From: Actinomycetes bacterium | Lineage (GTDB): Bacteria > Actinomycetota > Coriobacteriia > WRKU01 | Assembly: GCA_009781565.1 (NCBI GenBank) | Contig: WQXV01000004.1 | Coordinates: 1-19,597, forward strand | Length of the DNA: 19,597 bases | Direction of reading: 5' to 3' | In this document: positions 7,774 through 15,864 of the stretch, piece by piece | Layout of the letters: each line of letters opens with the position of its first letter | How positions within the stretch are numbered: the stretch's first letter is position 1 | Position numbers and translations under genes: made by a program | The notes under the pieces: generated by a model | Seen by the model: the letters and a program-made list of their open reading frames with translations, nothing else | Told to the model about the DNA's origin: nothing | Database searches by the model: none

Positions 7774-8778
7774 ATGAGAGTTGCCGTGATAGGAGCAGGA
7801 TCGTGGGGAAGTGCGATCGCGTGGTTGCTGGATAGCAAAGGATATGAAGTCGCGATCTGGGCACGCGAGAGCGAGATCGCCCAAACGATCAATACGCAGC
7901 AACGCAACCCCCAGTATATGACCGACATCCGCTACTCCGATCGGGTCAGCGCCTCCGCAGATATCGCCGAGGTGCTGCGCGATGTCGATGCAGTGGTGAT
8001 GGCCACTCCCAGTGTGGGAGTGCGCGATACCGCTGAATCGATGAAGGAACTGGTAGGTGCGCAAAGCCCCGGTGCCCAGATCCCTCTCATCGTTTTGAGC
8101 AAAGGCGTCGAATGCCACACTTCGTATCTGATGACCGACATTCTCGAAGAGGTGTTGGGCAATCCGTCGCGCATCGCGGCCCTGTCCGGCCCCAATCATG
8201 CCGAGGAGATAGCGCGTGGTCTTCCCAGTGCCACCACGGTGGCAGCCCATGATGCGCAGACCGCTGATTTCTTCTCCGATCTGTTCGCCACCGAGTTCTT
8301 CCGTGTCTATACCAACGACGATGTGACCGGTGTCGAGTTGTGCGGTGCCGGTAAGAACGTCGTCGCCATCGCCTGTGGTGTCGCTGACGGCCTCGGCCTG
8401 GGCGATAACGCCAAAGCGTCACTCATGACCCGCGGTCTGGCCGAGATGGCCCGATTGGGCCAAGCGGTCGGCGCTAATCCGCGCACCTATATGGGCCTGG
8501 CCGGTATGGGGGATCTTATCGTGACCTGCACCTCACAGCATTCGCGCAACCGCGCCTTAGGCGAGGAGATCGCCAGCGGCGGCAGCCTGGAGGCTTTCGA
8601 GGAGCGTACCCACATGGTCGCCGAAGGCGCACGCGCGTGTCGCTCGATCAAAGAGTTGGGGCAACGCAGGGGAGTCGATCTGCCGCTCACGCAAGCGGTG
8701 TATAGTATGTTATATGAGAATGCTGATCTGTCCCAGATCATGTCCGCGCTGATGGCGCGTCCCCAGCGCGCCGAATAG
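7774..8778 (+). CDS. gpsA: NAD(P)-dependent glycerol-3-phosphate dehydrogenase
   Basis: The 334-residue cytosolic enzyme reduces dihydroxyacetone phosphate to sn-glycerol-3-phosphate for phospholipid synthesis. The Rossmann motif GAGSWG begins at residue 7. It is followed by ATPSVGVRDT, LSKGVE, LSGPNHAEEIARGLPSATT, a catalytic-lysine region GAGKNVVAIACGVADGLG, and GLAGMGDLIVTC, all GpsA signatures. I take the ATG at 7774 because the Rossmann strand then starts at residue 2 as usual. The ATG at 7738 would add 12 residues without family support. With plsY just upstream it completes a substrate-to-acyltransferase sequence. Nothing is missing or truncated. Confidence 0.96.
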   Translation: MRVAVIGAGSWGSAIAWLLDSKGYEVAIWARESEIAQTINTQQRNPQYMTDIRYSDRVSASADIAEVLRDVDAVVMATPSVGVRDTAESMKELVGAQSPGAQIPLIVLSKGVECHTSYLMTDILEEVLGNPSRIAALSGPNHAEEIARGLPSATTVAAHDAQTADFFSDLFATEFFRVYTNDDVTGVELCGAGKNVVAIACGVADGLGLGDNAKASLMTRGLAEMARLGQAVGANPRTYMGLAGMGDLIVTCTSQHSRNRALGEEIASGGSLEAFEERTHMVAEGARACRSIKELGQRRGVDLPLTQAVYSMLYENADLSQIMSALMARPQRAE

Positions 8779-8795
8779 GAGTGTGTGAACCAGAG

Positions 8796-9506
8796 ATGAA
8801 ATCGATCGATCCCTCACAGATCCTGATAGCACCCTCGCTGCTCTCGGCTGATTTCACCCGACTGGGTGAGGCGATCGAGCTGATGGAGAAGGCAGGAGCC
8901 GACCTTTTGCACTGTGACGTGATGGACGGGCACTTCGTCCCGAATCTCACATTCGGTCCTCCCGTGATCGCGGCGATCAAGAAACACACCGACATCCCGC
9001 TGGATGTGCACCTGATGATCAGTAACACCGATGATACGATCGGGTGGTATATCGCGATCGAGCCGCGTATCATCTCGGTGCATGCCGAATCATGCATCCA
9101 TCTACATCGAGTGATACAGCAGATCAAGGACGCCGGAATCCTGGCTGGTGTGGTGCTCAATCCCGGCTCATCGCTGCATATGATCGATGACATCATCGAA
9201 ATGGTCGACCTGGTGATGCTGATGGGGGTCAATCCCGGTTTCGGCGGGCAGTCCTTCATCGAGAGTGTCGTTGACAAATGCATCCACTTGGACGAGATGT
9301 GCCAAACGCATAAGATCAGACCGATCATCGAGGTCGATGGTGGTATCAACGCAGCTAATGCTCCGCGCCTCCTTGCAGCCGGAGCGAACTGCTTCGTCGC
9401 CGGAAACGCGGTGTTGGGAGCCGTCGATCCCATCAATGCGTACCAAGAACTGCGCGATGGGCTCGAGGCAGCGCATCAAGAGATATCAGAGAAGAGGAAC
9501 GAGTAG
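8796..9506 (+). CDS. rpe: Ribulose-phosphate 3-epimerase
   Basis: The product, about 236 residues, interconverts ribulose-5-phosphate and xylulose-5-phosphate in the pentose phosphate pathway. It is a TIM barrel with IAPSLLSADF, HCDVMDGHFVPNLTFGPP (metal and catalytic residues), DVHLMI, VNPGFGGQSF and IEVDGGIN. The start is uncertain: GTG at 8781 abuts AGGAG with no spacer, while ATG at 8796 has that AGGAG about 14 bases upstream. I prefer 8796 because the barrel begins soon after it. The gene lies downstream of gpsA and its stop overlaps the desulfurase start by one base (TAGTG). Confidence 0.94.
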   Translation: MKSIDPSQILIAPSLLSADFTRLGEAIELMEKAGADLLHCDVMDGHFVPNLTFGPPVIAAIKKHTDIPLDVHLMISNTDDTIGWYIAIEPRIISVHAESCIHLHRVIQQIKDAGILAGVVLNPGSSLHMIDDIIEMVDLVMLMGVNPGFGGQSFIESVVDKCIHLDEMCQTHKIRPIIEVDGGINAANAPRLLAAGANCFVAGNAVLGAVDPINAYQELRDGLEAAHQEISEKRNE

Positions 9507-10684
9507 TGACACGGTACTTTGATTATGCGGCGACCACTCCGACCGATCCGCGTGTGGTCGAGGAGATGTTGCCTTACTATACCGAGCATTTCGGCAATCC
9601 CAATTCGCTCTACACCATCGGGCGTGATGCCTACAAGGCACTGGAGAATGCTCGCGAGCGCATTGCCGAGCCGCTGGGGGCAAAGCCCGAGGAGATCATC
9701 TTTACCAGTGGGGGTACCGAATCCGACAACGCAGCGCTCGTCTCGACCTTGTGGCGCTTAGCCCCCGAAGGTGGGGCCCACATCATCACGAGCGCCTATG
9801 AGCACCATGCGATCCTTGAAGTGGTCGAGTGGCTGGGCAAACACGGTCACGAGATAAGCATCGTCAAACCGCGCAAGGACGGTCATGTCGCTGCCGATGA
9901 TATCGAAGCAGCCATGCGTCCCAACACCAAGGTCGTCTCGGTCATCATGGCCAACAACGAGATCGGTTCGATCAACGACATCGCGACCATCGCTCAGATC
10001 GCCCATGAAGGTGGCGCTCTGATGCACACCGATGCGGTCCAGGCGCTCGGCAAGATCGAGATCGATGTCGAGGCGCTCGGCATCGATATGCTCTCGATGA
10101 GTGCGCATAAGATCTATGGGCCACGCGGCATCGGTGCGCTCTACTTGCGACGGGGCACCCGTTTCGATCCTCTGATCAAAGGGGGAGGGCAGGAGTCGCG
10201 TCGCCGTAGCGGGACCCAGAACGTGGTCGGAGCGGTCGGTTTTGCCAAAGCGCTCGAGATCATCGTCGCCGAGATGGACAGCGAAGCTGCGCGTCTGAGC
10301 GCGTTGCGCGACTTCCTCATCGATGAGGTGACCTCACGTTTGGAGAACACCTTGGCGACCGTCGAGTCCGATCCACGTCTTCCCAACATCGTGCCGCTGC
10401 TGGTCAAAGGGGTCGAGGGAGAAGCGATGCTTCTGCAACTCGACAATCTGGGATTCAGTGTCAGTACCGGCAGTGCGTGCAGTTCAGGCTCGCTCGAGGC
10501 AAGCCACGTCCTGCTCTCGATCGGTGTGCCACAAGAGATCGCGCATGGCTCGCTGCGTCTGTCGATGGGTCGCTGGACGACCAAGGAGGACTGTGTCGAG
10601 CTGGTCGACGCGCTGATACCGATCGTGGAGCGGCTGCGTGAGATGTCGCCAGTCTATAAAAGAATGTTTTGTGGTGAAGGGTAG
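9506..10684 (+). CDS. nifS: Cysteine desulfurase (NifS/IscS family)
   Basis: This 392-residue PLP enzyme removes sulfur from cysteine as an enzyme-bound persulfide. The sequence begins YFDYAATTPTDPRV and has GGTESDNAAL, MANNEIGSI, DAVQALGKI, the PLP lysine Lys202 in SAHKIYGPRG, GGGQESRRRSGTQNV, and the active-site Cys325 in STGSACSSGS. That places it in the class I NifS/IscS group. The start is GTG, overlapping the rpe stop by one base, with GAGGA about seven bases upstream. It is followed after five bases by an IscU scaffold and then by mnmA, so its persulfide probably feeds both Fe-S assembly and tRNA thiolation. The choice between the names nifS, iscS and yrvO is conventional. Confidence 0.93.
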   Translation: MTRYFDYAATTPTDPRVVEEMLPYYTEHFGNPNSLYTIGRDAYKALENARERIAEPLGAKPEEIIFTSGGTESDNAALVSTLWRLAPEGGAHIITSAYEHHAILEVVEWLGKHGHEISIVKPRKDGHVAADDIEAAMRPNTKVVSVIMANNEIGSINDIATIAQIAHEGGALMHTDAVQALGKIEIDVEALGIDMLSMSAHKIYGPRGIGALYLRRGTRFDPLIKGGGQESRRRSGTQNVVGAVGFAKALEIIVAEMDSEAARLSALRDFLIDEVTSRLENTLATVESDPRLPNIVPLLVKGVEGEAMLLQLDNLGFSVSTGSACSSGSLEASHVLLSIGVPQEIAHGSLRLSMGRWTTKEDCVELVDALIPIVERLREMSPVYKRMFCGEG

Positions 10685-10689
10685 AGAGC

Positions 10690-11142
10690 ATGTTGTATTC
10701 AGACAAGGTCATGGAGCATTTCAACAATCCGCGCAATGTGGGTATCCTCGACGAAGCCGACGGTGTCGGTGAGGTCGGCAATCCGACCTGCGGAGACATG
10801 ATGAAGATCACGATCGACGTCGATGATGACACGATCAGCGACATCAAATTCCAAACACTGGGATGTGGTGCGGCTATCGCGACCTCATCGATGGTGACCG
10901 AGATGGCCAAAGGCATGGATATCCACGATGCGGTCAACATAACCAAGAAGCAGGTGGCTGACGAGCTCGATGGATTGCCGGCTCCCAAGATGCACTGCAG
11001 CGTGCTGGCCACCGATGGGCTCAAGGCTGCTATCGATGATTATCTGGTCAAGCAGGGTCGCGAACCGATCGCCGGCGATATTGAGAGTAACGACCCTGAT
11101 TTCGATCCGCACGAGGAAAGCGATGTGGAGCTCGATGAGTAA
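10690..11142 (+). CDS. iscU: Iron-sulfur cluster scaffold, IscU/NifU N-terminal type
   Basis: The 150-residue product accepts sulfur from the desulfurase and assembles Fe-S clusters. The three ligand cysteines are present: Cys34 in NPTCGDMM (with Asp36), Cys59 in TLGCGAAIATSSM, and Cys103 in KMHCSVLA. The core ends near residue 123. The last 27 residues form an acidic tail with about 12 Asp or Glu, which is unusual for a minimal IscU. GAAGG lies about nine bases before the ATG. The final eight bases overlap mnmA. No NifU-type C-terminal domain is present. Confidence 0.92.
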   Translation: MLYSDKVMEHFNNPRNVGILDEADGVGEVGNPTCGDMMKITIDVDDDTISDIKFQTLGCGAAIATSSMVTEMAKGMDIHDAVNITKKQVADELDGLPAPKMHCSVLATDGLKAAIDDYLVKQGREPIAGDIESNDPDFDPHEESDVELDE

Positions 11143-12184
11143 AGGGCGTGTCGCAGTAGCTATGAGCGGGGGCGTCGACTCGAGCGTCGCTGCCGCACTG
11201 ATCCAAGAACAAGGCTATGAGGTAGAAGGCGTGACGATGCGCCTTCTTTCGTCGAACGGGGCTGGCGATGACGAGACCATCGCGCGAGCGGCGAAGGTCT
11301 GTGAGGTCTTGGGCATACCTCATCAGGTGGTAGATCTGAGTGAGGCATTCGAGACGATCGTCATCGATAATTTTGCCCATGAGTACGAGCAGGCACGCAC
11401 GCCCAATCCCTGCATCGTGTGCAACGAGCATATCAAGTTCGGCCTGCTGTGGGATTGGATGGATCAGTCCGGTTTCGACTTCTTGGCCACCGGGCACTAT
11501 GCTACAGCAGAAGATACCCATCTCAAACGTCCCAAGGATCGCTCAAAGGACCAGACCTATTTCCTCTATCGAATCGAACGAGAGCGCCTACCTCGTATCC
11601 TGTTTCCCTTGGCGACGTGGTATAAGACCGATGTCAAAGAATATGCCAGTGAACATGGACTCGACATCGATGCGGGCAAGGAAAGCCAGGATGCCTGCTT
11701 CATCGAAGGCAAGGACCGCTGCGAGATCATCAAGGAGCACTATCCCGATGCCTACAAACCCGGCTCTATCGTGACCTCGGATGGTCTGATCGTGGGACTG
11801 CATGAAGGTCTGGCCAACTATACCATCGGTCAGCGCCACGGTCTGGGCGTGAGCGGGACCGGAGCTCCCCTCTATGTGATCGGGCTCGACCAACGCCTCA
11901 ACAAAGTGGTGGTCGGCAGTCGCGAAGAGGGAAAGGTCACCACACTGACCAGTACCGACTACGTGGTGGACTCTGCAGCTTTGGGCAAGGAGAACGGTAT
12001 ATGGCCGGTCAGTGCTAAAGCGCGCTACAACATGATCGCCGCGAAGGCTGATCTCGAGATAAAGGACGGTATCATGACCGTCAAGATGGACGAAGAACTG
12101 TCCGGTATCAGCCCAGGCCAGAGCGTGGTGTGCTATCACTACGATACGGTCATGGGCGGAGGTGTGATCTCATGCGTGGTCTAG
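11135..12184 (+). CDS. mnmA: tRNA-specific 2-thiouridylase MnmA
   Basis: The 349-residue enzyme makes 2-thiouridine at wobble position 34 of Lys, Glu and Gln tRNAs. It has the ATP-binding PP-loop MSGGVDSS (10-17), nucleophile Cys93 in NPCIVCNEHIKFG, second catalytic Cys188 in ESQDACFI, ATGHYA, KDQTYFLYR, and YTIGQRHGLG in the C-terminal part. These correspond to Cys102 and Cys199 of the E. coli enzyme. Two starts are possible: ATG at 11135 with GGAG just upstream, or ATG at 11123 with GAGGAAAG upstream, adding four residues. The frame is open much further upstream, but that is antiphase reading of iscU. Overlap with iscU and the nearby desulfurase suggest direct sulfur hand-over; no Tus relay genes are visible here. 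Confidence 0.95.
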   Translation: MSKGRVAVAMSGGVDSSVAAALIQEQGYEVEGVTMRLLSSNGAGDDETIARAAKVCEVLGIPHQVVDLSEAFETIVIDNFAHEYEQARTPNPCIVCNEHIKFGLLWDWMDQSGFDFLATGHYATAEDTHLKRPKDRSKDQTYFLYRIERERLPRILFPLATWYKTDVKEYASEHGLDIDAGKESQDACFIEGKDRCEIIKEHYPDAYKPGSIVTSDGLIVGLHEGLANYTIGQRHGLGVSGTGAPLYVIGLDQRLNKVVVGSREEGKVTTLTSTDYVVDSAALGKENGIWPVSAKARYNMIAAKADLEIKDGIMTVKMDEELSGISPGQSVVCYHYDTVMGGGVISCVV

Positions 12185-12984
12185 CTGACTGCCACATACA
12201 CTCCGAGCTCTGCGGACATGCTACCGGAACCCCTGCCGAGATGATCGATGCGATCGCATGGGCTGGGCTGTACGGTGCGGTCATGACCGAACACCTACCG
12301 CTCAAACGCGAACTTGACCCCGATGGCATCTATTCGATGCGCGGGGATATCGATCTGCTCTATGTCGCCGAGTTGCGCGACATGCGTTTTGATTGGGATG
12401 GACTGAATCTGGTGATCGGTGCTGAGGCTGATTGGATATCGACCGATGTGGCGTGGACGAAGGAGAGTGTGCGCTCAGCCCGCGAGAAGGGCATCGAGGT
12501 CGTGCTCGGGTCGGTCCACTTCCTTGATGGCTGGGCTTTTGATGATCCCGACCAGAGAGAGGTCTGGGACACCAAGGAGGTCGATAAGGTCTGGGAGCAG
12601 TACTTTTCCGAGTGGTGCAAAGCGGCACAGAGCGGACTGTTCGATGTGATGGCCCACCCCGACCTGGTCAAGAAGTTCGGGCACTTCGCCCGTGATGCCG
12701 CCCAATACTACGATGAAGCTTCGCGGGTCGCTGCAAGTGCGGGGGTGCTCTGTGAAGTCTCGACAGCGGGGTGGCGCAAACCGGTTGGACAACTCTATCC
12801 CGATAGCCTTATGATTGAACTGCTGATTCAGCGTGGCGTGGGGTTGACGATGGGAAGTGACGCGCACGCCCCTGATGAGGTGGCATATCGATTCGATACC
12901 TGTGCGCGGACGCTCTACGAGCTGGGCGCGCGTCAGGTGGCCTACCCCCAGCGCGAGAGGAGAGTGACGTGGCTGGAACTATAG
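12172..12984 (+). CDS. hisK: PHP-domain phosphatase, probable histidinol-phosphatase
   Basis: The 270-residue product belongs to the PHP metal-dependent phosphatases of the histidinol-phosphatase type, which turn histidinol phosphate into histidinol. Metal ligands are visible in order: His8 and His10 in DCHIHSELCGH, Glu85 in GAEADW, His116 in GSVHFLDG, His162 in MAHPDLVKKFG, and Asp230 with His232 in GSDAHAPDEV. The ATG has GGAGGTG seven bases upstream and overlaps mnmA by 13 bases; the frame is open further upstream only inside mnmA. HisC in the same window supports the histidine role, but other PHP phosphatases share these motifs, so the substrate is an inference. Confidence 0.8.
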   Translation: MRGLADCHIHSELCGHATGTPAEMIDAIAWAGLYGAVMTEHLPLKRELDPDGIYSMRGDIDLLYVAELRDMRFDWDGLNLVIGAEADWISTDVAWTKESVRSAREKGIEVVLGSVHFLDGWAFDDPDQREVWDTKEVDKVWEQYFSEWCKAAQSGLFDVMAHPDLVKKFGHFARDAAQYYDEASRVAASAGVLCEVSTAGWRKPVGQLYPDSLMIELLIQRGVGLTMGSDAHAPDEVAYRFDTCARTLYELGARQVAYPQRERRVTWLEL

Positions 12985-13733
12985 AGCCAGACGCAGGCAA
13001 CACCTCGGTCGAGGTATGCAATGCGCTGCTTGAGATCCAGAAACTCGACCTCGTGCTCGACGAGCTCGCCGTGCAAGAGGCAAGCTTCCCCCACAAGGCC
13101 CAAGTGGCCCAGATCGCGCAAAAAGCTGCTGAGGGGCAGAGCTTGATCGCCAAGCTCGAAGAGGGCGTGGTGCAGTTCGACAAGCAGATCGCAGCGATCG
13201 CTGATACGATCGCGCATCATGAGAAGAAGATCGCCAAAGAACAGAAGAAACTGGACGCCGGCAAGATCGACTTTCGCCAAGTGGATGCGCTGAGCAGTGA
13301 TATCGCCTCACATCACGACCAGATCAAGGAAGCTGAGGGCAAACAGCTCAACCTCATGGAGGCACGACAAGAGGCAAAACGTCGCATCACCGATGTGGGA
13401 GACAAGATCGCAGAGCTGGAAGGCGCCAAGGAGCAGACCCTTGCCGCCTATCGCCAGCAGATGGCGATACTTGCTGCCAAGACGGTCCAGATCACGACCG
13501 CGCGAGACGAGAAGCGCTCAATCCTACCACCAGATCTCGCGACGCACTACGATACCTTGCGTGCGCAAAAGGGCGGCACGGTGGTCGGAGTGTTCGATGG
13601 ATCCCGTTGCAGCGCCTGTTCGCTCAAGCTCCCATCCGCCTTCGCTGATGAATTCCACTATCCTGGCGATGTGGGTACCTGTAGTGAATGCCGTCGAATA
13701 TTGGTCTATTGGGGAGATGATCATGACGAGTGA
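12969..13733 (+). CDS. Coiled-coil zinc-ribbon protein (DUF164 family)
   Basis: The 254-residue product has a long helical coiled-coil region (about residues 15-185, rich in Gln, Lys, Glu and Ala). A C-terminal C4 zinc ribbon follows with Cys214-SA-Cys217 and Cys238-SE-Cys241, spaced as in the DUF164 family. These proteins are described as nucleic-acid-binding or adaptor proteins; I do not know the function here. The start is GTG, with AGGAGAG six bases upstream, overlapping the PHP gene by 16 bases. The stop overlaps the RNase H-QueD gene by 11 bases. In mycobacteria the homologous gene sits next to an RNase H fusion gene, and the same neighbour is seen here. Confidence 0.85.
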   Translation: MAGTIEPDAGNTSVEVCNALLEIQKLDLVLDELAVQEASFPHKAQVAQIAQKAAEGQSLIAKLEEGVVQFDKQIAAIADTIAHHEKKIAKEQKKLDAGKIDFRQVDALSSDIASHHDQIKEAEGKQLNLMEARQEAKRRITDVGDKIAELEGAKEQTLAAYRQQMAILAAKTVQITTARDEKRSILPPDLATHYDTLRAQKGGTVVGVFDGSRCSACSLKLPSAFADEFHYPGDVGTCSECRRILVYWGDDHDE

Positions 13734-14619
13734 GAAGCATCTGATCTATTGTGATGGAGGAGCGCGCTCCAACCCTGGACCCGCTGGTGCGGGCTTCATC
13801 ATCAGAGAAGCTGATGACGAGGTGCTGGCCGGTGGTGCGTATCTGGGTCAGACGACCAACAATGTCGCTGAGTACTGCGGTTTCATCTGGGCACTTGAGA
13901 ATGCCGAGCATCTGGGCGCGAACCACGTGGTGGTCCATGCCGACTCGTCGCTGATGGTCAATCAACTGCAAGGATCCTACAAGGTCAAGGACCAGAAGCT
14001 CAAGTGGCTGCACAATCGTGCGCGTGAGCTGGTCAATGTCTTCGAATCCTGCGAGATCATCCACATCCCGCGTGAGGATAACGCGCGTGCCGATGAGCTG
14101 GCCAACGAGGCGATGGATGCTCAAGATGCCATCGGTACCTTCGAGGTGAGCCCCAGCGGCGTCCGTCTTCTGGTATCGGATGTGGGCGGAAACCTCTTCA
14201 ACACCGAAGAAGAGGAGGAGGAGGCTGAACCGACCACCGGTAAAAAAGGGATCTACTCCCTGCAGATCAAATGGCATTTCGATGCAGCCCATCGTCTCTA
14301 CGATTACCCCGGTGAGTGTGCAGAGCTTCATGGGCATACCTGGGAGGTCGAGGTCACCGTCGAATCCGACAAGCTCAACGATATCGAGATCGTCTATGAC
14401 TTCAAGGACCTGAAACGAGACCTTGCCGCGATCGTCGATGCCTACGACCATAAACTGATCAACGATGTGGCACCGTTCGATGAGATCTCACCGACCGCCG
14501 AGAACCTTGCGCGTATCATCTATGAGCAACTTACCGAAGTGCTCGCAGATCGCGTGAAGGTCACTGAAGTGGGAGTCTGGGAATCCCCGGTCGCCCGTAT
14601 CGGGTACCGACTCGAGTAG
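13723..14619 (+). CDS. Fusion of RNase H domain and QueD (6-carboxytetrahydropterin synthase) domain
   Basis: One uninterrupted 298-codon frame joins two enzymes. Residues about 5-130 are an RNase HI-like domain with all four metal-binding acids: Asp11 (YCDGGARSNPGPAGAG), Glu50 (NVAEYCGF), Asp74 (VHADSSLMVNQLQG) and Asp124 (NARADELANEAM). It should cleave RNA in RNA-DNA hybrids. After a linker that is Glu-rich near residue 165, residues about 180-298 are QueD-like: zinc ligands His190 (DAAHRL), His203 and His205 (CAELHGHTW), catalytic Cys199, the Asp-His pair in YDHKLIND, and Glu in VGVWES. This enzyme makes 6-carboxytetrahydropterin for queuosine. The ATG has GGGGAG upstream and overlaps the zinc-ribbon gene. 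No in-frame ATG is visible that would make QueD separately. Other queuosine genes are not in the window. Domain calls are secure; joint function is unknown. Confidence 0.88.
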   Translation: MTSEKHLIYCDGGARSNPGPAGAGFIIREADDEVLAGGAYLGQTTNNVAEYCGFIWALENAEHLGANHVVVHADSSLMVNQLQGSYKVKDQKLKWLHNRARELVNVFESCEIIHIPREDNARADELANEAMDAQDAIGTFEVSPSGVRLLVSDVGGNLFNTEEEEEEAEPTTGKKGIYSLQIKWHFDAAHRLYDYPGECAELHGHTWEVEVTVESDKLNDIEIVYDFKDLKRDLAAIVDAYDHKLINDVAPFDEISPTAENLARIIYEQLTEVLADRVKVTEVGVWESPVARIGYRLE

Positions 14620-14656
14620 CACCTCATCGTCCAAAGAGCGATTGTAATTGTCTGCG

Positions 14657-15859
14657 TCAGGCCATTCCGCGTTTGATGGCATCGGAGCCGAATTTGTCAC
14701 GGATGGCATCGATGTTGCGCGACAGGGCGCGTAACTCATCAAGGTCGGCACCATCACCCTCATCGATCAGGGTAAGCTGATCGGTCGCCTCGTCAAAGGT
14801 AGAGACCCCGACGCCTAAAAGCCGGATAGGGCACCCTTCGGTCCAGACACGACTCAGGAGTTCTTCGACGACTGGCATGATCTGGGCGATATCGTCGACT
14901 GGAGCGGCGATCGTCTTCGAGGATCCATGGGTCTCAAAATCGGTCGTGCGTACTTTGATCGATATCGTTCGTCCACTCAGACCCTTCTTGCGCAGTCGCA
15001 TAGCCACATGCTCGGCAAGCAAGCCCAACTCACGCAGGACCTCATCTTCGGTGCTGATATCTTTGAGGAATGTATTCTCATTTGAGACCGATTTTACCGG
15101 GTCGAATTGATCGACTGAGCGTGGATCGATGCCGCGCGCTCGATTGCGCATGGTCAGACCGATCGACCCCAGCAGCAGCTGGGCATCTTTGTCGCTCAGT
15201 GATGCGATATCGCCCAAGGTGTGCAGCTCCATCTTCTCAAGCTTTGCGGCGGTGGCGGCACCGATCCCTGAGAGGGTCCTTACAGGCAGTGGCGCTAAGA
15301 ACGCCGCTTCTTCTCCGGGATAGACGACGGTCAAGCCACGGGGCTTGTGATAGTCGCTGCCGATCTTGGCTACCGTCATCGAGCTCGCCAGTCCGATCGA
15401 GCAGGTGATACCTAACTGCGCGACACGCTCCTGGATCGCGGTAGCGACCGCCACCGGATGGGAGGTATTGATGGGATCGGAGGTAATATCGCAAAACGCC
15501 TCATCGATCGATACCGGCAAGACATAGGGACTCATAGAACCCAATAGATCGAAGACCATACCGGAGAGTTCACGATAGCGCTCGAAATCTCCCGGGACCC
15601 AGATCGCATCGGGACACAGACGCAGTGCCTGAGCCGAGGGCATCGCACTACGGACTCCGAAGGCGCGCGCCTCGTAGCTGCAGGTCGATACCACACCTCG
15701 CTTACCCGGAGAGCCGACGATGACGGGAAGCCCGCGCAGCTCGGGATTGTCAAGCTGCGCGACACTGGCGAAGAACGCATCGATATCAAGGTGCAGTATT
15801 GCACGATCGCTCCATCGACGATACGATTCGTGTGGTATGTCATAATCAGAAGAGTCCAT
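14657..15859 (-). CDS. dinB: DNA polymerase IV, Y family
   Basis: This 400-residue translesion polymerase has the Y-family signatures LDIDAFFASV (Asp25), SYEARAFGVRSAMP, and PVSIDEAF (Asp119, Glu120). The helix-hairpin-helix region LSGIGAATAAKLEKMELHTLGD and the little-finger domain follow. Near the C-terminus QLTLID resembles a sliding-clamp-binding motif, followed by the usual DAIRDKFGSDAIKRG ending. The N-terminus is about 17 residues longer than E. coli DinB. No strong ribosome binding site precedes the ATG, and a possible -10 box lies only a few bases upstream, so the message may have a very short leader. A LexA-type box sits about 30 bases upstream. The gene is convergent with the RNase H-QueD gene, 37 bases apart, with no visible terminator hairpin. 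Confidence 0.95.
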   Translation of the reverse strand: MDSSDYDIPHESYRRWSDRAILHLDIDAFFASVAQLDNPELRGLPVIVGSPGKRGVVSTCSYEARAFGVRSAMPSAQALRLCPDAIWVPGDFERYRELSGMVFDLLGSMSPYVLPVSIDEAFCDITSDPINTSHPVAVATAIQERVAQLGITCSIGLASSMTVAKIGSDYHKPRGLTVVYPGEEAAFLAPLPVRTLSGIGAATAAKLEKMELHTLGDIASLSDKDAQLLLGSIGLTMRNRARGIDPRSVDQFDPVKSVSNENTFLKDISTEDEVLRELGLLAEHVAMRLRKKGLSGRTISIKVRTTDFETHGSSKTIAAPVDDIAQIMPVVEELLSRVWTEGCPIRLLGVGVSTFDEATDQLTLIDEGDGADLDELRALSRNIDAIRDKFGSDAIKRGMA

Positions 15860-15864
15860 ATCTT

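Noticed and set aside
10970..11134. Upstream in-frame extension of mnmA
   Set aside because: It is read inside iscU in another frame; the PP-loop begins soon after the ATG at 11135, as is normal for MnmA.
13297..13722. Upstream in-frame extension of the RNase H-QueD gene
   Set aside because: It overlaps the zinc-ribbon gene out of frame and has no domain similarity; the ATG at 13723 has a good ribosome binding site.
13624..14451. Reverse-strand open frame of 275 codons
   Set aside because: It is antisense to the zinc-ribbon and RNase H-QueD genes, whose catalytic residues are intact; no family features on the reverse strand.
566..14619. High density of GATC and CGAT words
   Set aside because: Explained by the frequent codons GAT, ATC, TCG and GTC in adjacent positions; no clustering suggesting an origin or regulatory array.
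14620..14656. Bidirectional terminator between convergent genes
   Set aside because: No stable stem followed by a U run is visible on either strand.
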